A DNA stretch of 10,695 bases from Saprospiraceae bacterium (GTDB taxonomy: Bacteria > Bacteroidota > Bacteroidia > Chitinophagales > Saprospiraceae), in NCBI GenBank assembly GCA_014379665.1, contig JACMLK010000146.1, forward strand, positions 1 to 10,695. The letters run 5' to 3'. Of this stretch, positions 4,823-10,695 are shown piece after piece. The translations under genes were made by a program, and so were the position numbers. Under the pieces are notes generated by a model. That model did not search any database and was not told the DNA's origin. It worked only from the letters and a program-made list of their open reading frames with translations. The first letter of the stretch is position 1, and each line of letters opens with the position of its first letter.

Positions 4823-7204
4823 ATGTTTCTTTATCCTAAAGATATAAAAGAAAAGCTCGAATTCAATAAAATCATCGAGCATATTAAACGGGAGTGTCTC
4901 TCGGAGATGGCTAAAGATTATTTTGAACAGATAGAAATACTAACAGATCTCCACACGATTTTGCGATTCATCAACGAAACAGATGAATTTAAAAAAGCCA
5001 TTGAACGAGGAGAACACCTGCCAATCTCACACTTTGTGTCTATAGAGTCTGATGTACAATTGGTAAGAAAAGAAGGATATGTGCTCGATATAGACAGTAT
5101 CAGAAACATATACAGAATAGTATCCATTGGCCTTGAGCTGACTAAATATTTTCAGGAACCGGAAAAAGCAAAGTTTAATCCGATGCTCAATGAAGTGGTA
5201 GCGAATATCATCCTTGACAAAAGCCTGAATAGTGAAATCGACAGGGTGCTGGATGAAGAAGGCGATGTAAGACCAAATGCTTCTGAAGATTTGCTCAGGA
5301 TAAGCAAACTTATTAAGTCTAAAGAAAGGGAACTGGATAAAGTGTTTAACAGTGAATTGGAGTTGTATAAAAGCAAAGGGTTTCTGTTGGATTCACAGGA
5401 AAGTATACGCAATGGGAGAAGAGTATTGACTGTCTCTGTAGAGCATAAAAGAAAGGTATCAGGCATTCTTCACGATGAGTCTGCCACCGGCAAAACAGTA
5501 TTTATAGAACCGGAAAAGGTTATCTCAATCAATCAGGAAGTGTATAATCTCCATGCAGAGAGAAGACATGAGGTATATAAGATACTCAGGGCCCTTTGTG
5601 CTTTCATCAGGCCATTTGCAGATACACTTCTTACTATTCAGCACATACTGGTCAGGATAGACACTATACGTGCCAAAGCCAGATTTGCTTACCGGATATT
5701 TGCAAAGAAACCTTTTATTCAGGAGAAACCGATTTTTGCAATTAAAACAGCATTCAATCCAATCCTTGTCCTTAAGAATGAAAATACGTCTGATCCGGTT
5801 GTACCATTTGACCTGGAATTGCACGGCAATAATCGTATTCTGGTGCTTAGCGGTCCAAATGCAGGTGGTAAATCAGTGACTTTGAAATCGGTAGGATTAA
5901 TTCAGATCATGTTGCAATCGGGGATGCTAGTCCCTGCAGATGAAAATTCAAGATTTGGTATTTTCCATAAGATATTTGTGGATATCGGTGACCAGCAATC
6001 ACTTGAAGATGACTTGAGTACTTACAGTTCTCACCTGCGTAATATGCGCATTACTACTGAAAATGCGGATAAAACATCACTGGTGCTCATTGATGAATTT
6101 GGTTCCGGAACCGATCCTAAAATAGGAGGGGCTATTGCTGAAGCGGTGCTCAACGAACTGAATTACAAAAAGATTCATGGGGTAATTACAACACATTACT
6201 CCAATCTTAAATTTTTTGCATATAAAACCCATAACATCGTAAACGGGGCGATGGAGTTTGACAAAAATAATCTCCAGCCAACTTTCAGAATGCATGTGGG
6301 TAAACCCGGGAGTTCATTTGCTTATGAAATTGCAGAGAAAACCGGACTTGACCATCGCATTGTGACTTACGCACAGCATAAGACCGGCAAAAATGAAAAA
6401 GCCATAGATGACATGTTGATTACACTTATGTCTGAAAAAAAAGAGTATGAAGATAAACTCGCATCACTTCTGGAAAAGCAAGACAGATTGGAAAGATTGA
6501 TTCAATCTTACGAAACGCTGAATGCTGATCTGGAAATCAAACGAAAGAAAATAAAACTTCAGGCTAAAGAACAGGCAGCCAGTTCAGTGATGGAACAAAA
6601 TAAAGAGATGCAAAAGATCATTAAAGAACTAAAGCACTCCAAAGATGAAGAAAAAGCTATGCAGGCATCTATTGCTTTCAAAAAAATACAAGAGGATACC
6701 ATCAAAGAACTCGAAACGCTTAAAATGGAAGTCTTTGCCAAAGAAATCAGCTTGGGTACAGATAAAATAAAAGTCGGTTCATACGTTCGCATGCGTAATG
6801 GTACAAGTATAGGAGAGATACTGAGCATCAATAAAAACATGGCTGAAATTCAAATGGGTTTTATCACACTCAAAGTGCCGCTAATAGATCTTGTCTCAAC
6901 GAAAGAACCCATAGAAATTAAAACCGGCAAAAGTGTCAATACAGGTATTTCGAATAATGAGCGAGTTGATACCAAAATTGACATCAGAGAATACACTAAA
7001 AATGATGCTTTGAATATGTTGCAGAATTTTCTGGACAAAGCATTGTTGAACAATGCATATGAGTTAAAGATTATCCACGGGATAGGTAAAGGGGTGATGA
7101 AAAACGAAGTTAAAAAAATGCTGAAACAATACAAAGATGTAAAAGAATTCTGGCATCCTGACCCAGAGCAGGGAGGGGAAGGCGTCACGCTGGTCAGGAT
7201 GTAA
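4823..7204 (+). CDS. mutS2: MutS2 ATPase with C-terminal Smr domain
   Basis: A 793-residue MutS2-family protein, close to the usual 780-800. MutS2 lacks the mismatch-recognition domains of MutS. In different bacteria it suppresses homologous recombination by cutting branched DNA or rescues collided ribosomes by splitting them. Residues 1-290 are the helical core/lever domain, with the family segment ESIRNGRRVLTVSVEHKRKVSGILHDES (193-220). The ABC-type ATPase follows: Walker A GPNAGGKS (344-351), signature DLSTYSSHL (397-405), Walker B LVLIDE (420-425) with FGSGTDP, and the H-loop histidine H458. Residues 530-645 are charged and probably coiled coil. An Smr domain (about 718-793) closes the protein with HGIGKG (752-757) and GGEGVTLV; its first motif reads IDIRE rather than the usual LDLRG. 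The gene diverges from miaB, and a lipoprotein gene follows 182 bp later. The ATG at 4823 is the only sensible start. Confidence 0.95.
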   Translation: MFLYPKDIKEKLEFNKIIEHIKRECLSEMAKDYFEQIEILTDLHTILRFINETDEFKKAIERGEHLPISHFVSIESDVQLVRKEGYVLDIDSIRNIYRIVSIGLELTKYFQEPEKAKFNPMLNEVVANIILDKSLNSEIDRVLDEEGDVRPNASEDLLRISKLIKSKERELDKVFNSELELYKSKGFLLDSQESIRNGRRVLTVSVEHKRKVSGILHDESATGKTVFIEPEKVISINQEVYNLHAERRHEVYKILRALCAFIRPFADTLLTIQHILVRIDTIRAKARFAYRIFAKKPFIQEKPIFAIKTAFNPILVLKNENTSDPVVPFDLELHGNNRILVLSGPNAGGKSVTLKSVGLIQIMLQSGMLVPADENSRFGIFHKIFVDIGDQQSLEDDLSTYSSHLRNMRITTENADKTSLVLIDEFGSGTDPKIGGAIAEAVLNELNYKKIHGVITTHYSNLKFFAYKTHNIVNGAMEFDKNNLQPTFRMHVGKPGSSFAYEIAEKTGLDHRIVTYAQHKTGKNEKAIDDMLITLMSEKKEYEDKLASLLEKQDRLERLIQSYETLNADLEIKRKKIKLQAKEQAASSVMEQNKEMQKIIKELKHSKDEEKAMQASIAFKKIQEDTIKELETLKMEVFAKEISLGTDKIKVGSYVRMRNGTSIGEILSINKNMAEIQMGFITLKVPLIDLVSTKEPIEIKTGKSVNTGISNNERVDTKIDIREYTKNDALNMLQNFLDKALLNNAYELKIIHGIGKGVMKNEVKKMLKQYKDVKEFWHPDPEQGGEGVTLVRM

Positions 7205-7386
7205 ACTATACCTGGGGAAGTAAACTATCAACAAAAATACCCGATCTGCGTTTTGTTATTTTAAGTACATTGTTGACGGCTGTATGTTCCAAAACATGGT
7301 TTTGGTTATATTTTGTTGGTTTACCAACCAATGCCGGAATTAAACAGTCTTTCATTTATATTGTTAATATAACCAGAATTATTATT
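7205..7386 (+). other. Intergenic region between mutS2 and the lipoprotein gene
   Basis: This 182-bp AT-rich spacer contains one small inverted repeat, GTTGGT/ACCAAC near 7314-7327 with a two-base centre, and no T-run terminator. The frame of the lipoprotein stays open back to a TTG at 7270, but the added residues do not resemble a secreted N-terminus. No clear TAnnTTTG box was found; TATATTTT near 7309 is only a partial match. Confidence 0.35.
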
Positions 7387-7779
7387 ATGAAAAATTGTAT
7401 GTGGTTTATTTTGCTTTTGAGTATTTTTGCTTGTAACAAAGAAGATGTTACCTGTACTGATATTAACTACAACAAAGCGTTCACTGCCGAAGTTGACAAG
7501 AAATATTGTATAGATGATGAGAATTTTATTCTGATCACTAATATTGAGAATGCACTCTGTCCATGTGATGTTGTCTGTATTTGGGAGGGTGAATTTTTGA
7601 TCCATATGACAGTATCCGCTGACGGTACATTGCATGAATATATTTTAGGTAGTTCCGGTCAGATACCCCGTACACCAACATTTGATTCATTCAGGATCAA
7701 ATTTTTATCTATTACGCCCGATGCATGCGATTCAGGCGTTCAAAAAGACTACCGTGTAGGTTTGGAAATTGAAAAATAA
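7387..7779 (+). CDS. Small cysteine-rich lipoprotein of unknown function
   Basis: From the ATG at 7387 this is a 130-residue protein starting with a lysine, a hydrophobic stretch (MWFILLLSIFA) and a cysteine at 16 followed by N-K-E-D. That is a lipoprotein signal peptide with a slightly irregular lipobox (IFAC). An upstream TTG in frame at 7270 would bury the signal peptide behind 39 residues, so the ATG is chosen. The mature part has six more cysteines (23, 41, 58, 60, 64, 114), enough for three disulfides. The segment NALCPCDVVCIWEGEF (55-70) resembles a 'D-S-R-C-P-x-D-V-x-C-I-W-A-G' motif remembered from small hypothetical Bacteroidota lipoproteins; that likeness is from memory. The protein probably sits on a periplasm-facing or surface membrane leaflet. 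The gene is likely monocistronic, 182 bp after mutS2 and 153 bp before PBP1A. Function is unknown. Confidence 0.8.
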   Translation: MKNCMWFILLLSIFACNKEDVTCTDINYNKAFTAEVDKKYCIDDENFILITNIENALCPCDVVCIWEGEFLIHMTVSADGTLHEYILGSSGQIPRTPTFDSFRIKFLSITPDACDSGVQKDYRVGLEIEK

Positions 7780-7821
7780 AGCAAAGATTTTTGTTTGCAA
7801 TTGATCAAGCCCGGACTATGA

Positions 7822-7840
7822 CATTTTGCTAAACAAAATG
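7822..7840 (+). repeat. Perfect 7-bp stem-loop after the lipoprotein gene
   Basis: CATTTTG (7822-7828) and CAAAATG (7834-7840) pair exactly around CTAAA, 42 bases after the lipoprotein stop. The stem is AT-rich and no T-run follows, so it is only a weak terminator candidate. It may still mark the 3' end of that transcript, since a -7 box for the next gene lies about 50 bases further on. Confidence 0.3.
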
Positions 7841-7889
7841 ATTACTTATCTGACTTTCAACATTTACAACAAATAATTTTATTTTTTAA

Positions 7890-7897
7890 TATCTTTG
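7890..7897 (+). promoter_or_regulatory. Candidate -7 box of the PBP1A gene
   Basis: TATCTTTG matches the Bacteroidota -7 consensus TAnnTTTG exactly and lies 35 bases before the ATG at 7933, giving a predicted leader of about 28 bases. The region 17-23 bases upstream (around 7863-7873) has no clean TTTG, so the -33 element is weak or missing. Confidence 0.45.
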
Positions 7898-7932
7898 CGG
7901 ATATTCTTAAATGAATAGTCATATCACAAGGA

Positions 7933-10416
7933 ATGTCAGCAAAAAATATAACAGGGACTTCGTTTTTTAGACACAGGTATCTGAGACTTATGCTTATTGG
8001 ATTAATCGGATTCCTGGTTTTAATGGCACTTTTGTTTTTTATTATATCCAAAACACTACTGCCCGATACCGAAGAACTTGAAAACCCCAGATATGAAATT
8101 GCCTCACAATTCATATCAGCCGATAAGGAGGTGTTTGGGAAGGTGTTTAAGTTCAACCGTGAATGGCTCGATTATAAAGACCTGAACCCAAACATTATAA
8201 ATGCACTTATTGCGACCGAGGATGTTCGTTTTTTCAGTCATTCAGGTATTGATATTCGTGGAACCCTAAGGGCTGTTTTTTATCTTGGCAACAAAGGAGG
8301 GGCAAGTACAATCACCCAGCAATTGGCTAAATTATTTTTTACTCAGAGATCCAGCTCTTTTCCCCGAAGAGTGTGGCAAAAACTCAAAGAATGGGTAATC
8401 GCTATAGAATTTGAAAAACGGTATACCAAAGAAGAAATTCTGGCCATGTATCTGAATAAAAGTGATTTTCTATATGATGCGGTTGGAATTGGTGCCGCGG
8501 CAAAAACATATTTTGGTGTTGATCAAAAAGAACTGAAAGTCGAAGATGCGGCCGTACTGATAGGTATGCTCAAAAATCCGCGCTTATTTAATCCAATTAT
8601 AAATCCTGAGAATAGTCAGAACAGAAGATCTGTCGTAATGAAACAAATGGTAAAAAAGGATTTTCTTTCAGAAGATGATTATCTCAGTAAAAGAGTAAAA
8701 CCTACCAACATGGGAGGCTTCAGGAGGGAGGTACATCATGATGGAATAGCTCCGTATTTCAGATCTGAATTGACTAAGTGGCTTAAAAACATTCTTGATG
8801 AAGATCAGTATCGTAAACCTGACGGCAGTAAATATAATCTGTATGTAGATGGACTCAAAATCTACACCACTATTGATACACGTATTCAAAAATACGCCGA
8901 GCAGGCTATGTATGAACACATGTCAAATCTTCAAATCAGATACTTTGAACGATGGAAAGGGAAGGATTTTTTAACTTACAATGCTAATGCTGAGAAGACG
9001 GAAGGAAGGAAGAAACAACTGATTCAAATGATGAAAGATTCTGACAGATACAAACAGATCAGAGCAAGGCATATGACTCAGATATTCAGTGATATCAACA
9101 ATAATGTGACTAAGGCTCCACTGTCTGACACTGACATCTTCAGAATGTTTGAAGAAGACGATACAAAAGGCCATTTAAAAACTTTAGTGAAAAAAAAGAA
9201 CATTACTCAGGACCAGTATGACAATTATTTTGGGCTAATGGAGAGCGACTATTGGCCTGTATTGAAGTCACAATGGAACAAAATGCAGAAAGCGGTCAAT
9301 ACTGCCTTTAATACCAAAACAAGGATGCGCATTTTCGCTTACAATGAATACGGTGAAAAGGTGGTAGACATGACACCTATGGATTCCATCAAATATCACC
9401 TTCAACACATGCAGATTGGTTCGCTGGCATTAGATCCTAAGACCGGTAACATATTGGCATGGGTAGGTGGAATTGGCCATAAGTATTTTCAGTACGATCA
9501 TGTAAATTCTAACCGTCAGGTAGGTTCAACATTTAAGCCGTTTATATATTCTACAGCAATTATCGAAAACGCCATGTCTCCTTGTTACAAGGTCGAAGAT
9601 GTAAGACAATGTATTCAGGCTCATGATCCGAATTTTAATCTGGCATCCACCTGGTGTCCTGGGAATTCCGATAATAAATATACGGGACAGTCTATTACAT
9701 TGAGACAAGCCCTCAAAGATTCGAAAAATTCCGTATCAGTTTTTCTGATGAAGGAGATCGGAAATGTACAGACTGTTAGAAACCTCATTGGTAACCTGGG
9801 TATTGATAAAGAAAAAATACCAAATTTTCCTTCTATTTGTCTTGGAACGCCTGAATTATCAGTTATGGATATGGCAAACGCTTATACAGCATTTGCCAAT
9901 GATGGAATAGTAACCAAACCCATATTTGTAACCAGGATCGAAGATAAAAACGGCAGGGTAATATACACCGCAGTTCCTGAACAAAAACGAGCTATCAATT
10001 CAGCGTATAATTATGTAATTGTGGATATGTTAAAATATGTAGCAAGCATTCTGCAATCTAAATTCAAATCTGAAGTGGCAGGTAAAACAGGCACTACAAA
10101 TGATTACAAGGACGGATGGTTTGTAGGCTTTACCCCTGAGGTTGTGATCTCTACGTGGGTAGGAGGAGATCAGGAATTCATCAGATTTAATTCATTGTCT
10201 GATGGTCAGGGGGCTGTGATGGCCAGACCTTTTTTTGAAAAATTACTTATGAAAATTGAAGGTGATAACACTATTGGTTTTGGTCAGAATTCCGTTTTTA
10301 TGAGACCGGAAGAAGAATTGATCGAAATTGATTGCAGTAAATATGAAACAACAGTGCCTCAGGAAGGTGAAGATGCCCAACCCAAAAAGCCTTCCGATTT
10401 TGATGAGGAGTTTTAA
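7933..10416 (+). CDS. Bifunctional class A penicillin-binding protein 1A (transglycosylase/transpeptidase)
   Basis: An 827-residue inner-membrane enzyme that polymerises glycan strands from lipid II and crosslinks peptides. A short basic cytoplasmic tail precedes one transmembrane helix (about 19-39). The GT51 transglycosylase domain carries the catalytic glutamate in ATEDVRFFSHSGID (94-107, probably E96), then GGASTITQQLAK (122-133) and KEWVIAIEFEKRYTKEEILAMYLNK (152-176). The transpeptidase domain has the nucleophile in GSTFKPF (S532, K535), SKN (597-599) and KTGT (718-721). Between them, residues about 325-490 hold a long charged insert, usual for Bacteroidota PBP1A and probably a mainly helical or OB-like accessory domain. 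The tail after 790 is acidic and proline/lysine-rich. All catalytic motifs are intact. AAGGA lies directly against the ATG, too close to be a normal Shine-Dalgarno, as is common in this phylum. A PAP2 phosphatase gene starts 67 bp downstream. Confidence 0.96.
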   Translation: MSAKNITGTSFFRHRYLRLMLIGLIGFLVLMALLFFIISKTLLPDTEELENPRYEIASQFISADKEVFGKVFKFNREWLDYKDLNPNIINALIATEDVRFFSHSGIDIRGTLRAVFYLGNKGGASTITQQLAKLFFTQRSSSFPRRVWQKLKEWVIAIEFEKRYTKEEILAMYLNKSDFLYDAVGIGAAAKTYFGVDQKELKVEDAAVLIGMLKNPRLFNPIINPENSQNRRSVVMKQMVKKDFLSEDDYLSKRVKPTNMGGFRREVHHDGIAPYFRSELTKWLKNILDEDQYRKPDGSKYNLYVDGLKIYTTIDTRIQKYAEQAMYEHMSNLQIRYFERWKGKDFLTYNANAEKTEGRKKQLIQMMKDSDRYKQIRARHMTQIFSDINNNVTKAPLSDTDIFRMFEEDDTKGHLKTLVKKKNITQDQYDNYFGLMESDYWPVLKSQWNKMQKAVNTAFNTKTRMRIFAYNEYGEKVVDMTPMDSIKYHLQHMQIGSLALDPKTGNILAWVGGIGHKYFQYDHVNSNRQVGSTFKPFIYSTAIIENAMSPCYKVEDVRQCIQAHDPNFNLASTWCPGNSDNKYTGQSITLRQALKDSKNSVSVFLMKEIGNVQTVRNLIGNLGIDKEKIPNFPSICLGTPELSVMDMANAYTAFANDGIVTKPIFVTRIEDKNGRVIYTAVPEQKRAINSAYNYVIVDMLKYVASILQSKFKSEVAGKTGTTNDYKDGWFVGFTPEVVISTWVGGDQEFIRFNSLSDGQGAVMARPFFEKLLMKIEGDNTIGFGQNSVFMRPEEELIEIDCSKYETTVPQEGEDAQPKKPSDFDEEF

Positions 10417-10483
10417 GTTAATCAATGCCTGTACTAATTATAATACTTGCGGAATTTGGGATAGATTCCGTAATATTAACCGG

Positions 10484-10695
10484 ATGAGTACCATAAATTC
10501 GTTGAAAGTCTTATTACTCATTTTAACAAGTACCACTTGTTTCACTCAGCGTCCATGGACCGGTGGATACCATGATACCCTGGAGAATAAATTGAATGTT
10601 TGGGAAATTGCAGTCCCTACAGCAATGATAGGATATGGCTTTTTATCAATCCATAATAAAGGATTGCAACATTTTAACGAAGTTGTGAGGGACGA
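10484..10695 (+). CDS. PAP2-family phosphatase, N-terminal fragment
   Basis: The reading frame from the ATG at 10484 runs open to the window edge (70 codons plus two bases) and is cut there, not broken. It begins with a signal-peptide-like segment (LKVLLLILTSTTCFTQ, about residues 7-22). It then has LNVWEIAVPTAMIGYGFLSIHNKGLQHFNEVVRD (37-70), which resembles the start of Bacteroidota type-2 phosphatidic-acid-phosphatase-like proteins, where 'P..li.yG......' and 'N...rDe' precede the membrane domain. The catalytic KxxxxxxRP, PSGH and SRxxxxxH motifs would lie downstream, so the activity cannot be confirmed here. Such proteins dephosphorylate undecaprenyl pyrophosphate or phospholipids; lying 67 bp after PBP1A on the same strand, a lipid-carrier recycling role is attractive but inferred. 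The frame is also open upstream of the ATG, but without another ATG. Confidence 0.62.
   Translation, partial: MSTINSLKVLLLILTSTTCFTQRPWTGGYHDTLENKLNVWEIAVPTAMIGYGFLSIHNKGLQHFNEVVRD

Noticed and set aside
7270..7386. N-terminal extension of the lipoprotein from a TTG start
   Set aside because: It would place 39 residues before a good lipoprotein signal peptide, which must be at the N-terminus.
7911..7970. A 19-codon frame starting at ATG 7911 that overlaps the PBP1A start, possible leader peptide
   Set aside because: It is short, in another frame, has no ribosome-binding signal and no recognisable attenuation pattern; chance is the simpler explanation.
10450..10470. CGGAAT/ATTCCG inverted repeat between PBP1A and the PAP2-like gene, considered as a terminator
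   Set aside because: Six-base stem with a nine-base loop and no T-run after it; more likely incidental, and it would separate two genes that may be co-transcribed.

Overview
The window looks like a chromosomal segment of an uncultured or poorly studied Bacteroidota, possibly a Saprospiraceae relative (inference). The evidence is an AT-rich composition, genes mostly without Shine-Dalgarno sequences, -7 boxes of the Bacteroidota type (TAnnTTTG), a miaB gene followed by a sigma-54 activator with no sensor domain, a MutS2 with a Smr domain, and a PBP1A of the Bacteroidota kind with a large insert between its two catalytic domains. No phage, CRISPR, toxin-antitoxin or defence gene is visible. Most of the window is housekeeping.

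Left part (1-1506, + strand): the 3' end of a GH53 endo-beta-1,4-galactanase, a small VOC/glyoxalase-fold protein and a DinB-fold protein. They lie close together and read in one direction. Between the DinB-like gene and the next gene sits a 241-bp MITE-like element (1519-1759). It has matching terminal inverted repeats, a TAA target duplication and a chain of internal palindromes. It landed exactly in the stop codon of the convergent regulator gene and left that stop functional.

Middle (1759-4822): on the - strand, miaB (tRNA ms2i6A37 methylthiotransferase) followed after 46 bp by an AAA+ sigma-54 enhancer-binding protein with a Fis-type HTH. They are probably one transcript, starting from a promoter near 4532-4566. 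A 315-bp divergent spacer with promoter-like boxes separates miaB from mutS2.

Right part (4823-10695, + strand): MutS2 (MutS-like ATPase plus Smr nuclease domain), a small cysteine-rich lipoprotein, a full-length bifunctional class A penicillin-binding protein (PBP1A), and the first 70 codons of a PAP2-family phosphatase. The last two could act together in peptidoglycan synthesis and undecaprenyl-phosphate recycling, but that is inferred from adjacency and family.

No previously undescribed multi-gene system was found. The best unexplained signal is the structured mobile repeat at 1519-1759. Smaller points are a changed LDxRG motif in the Smr domain of MutS2, a long uncharacterised linker in the sigma-54 activator, and the cysteine-rich lipoprotein.
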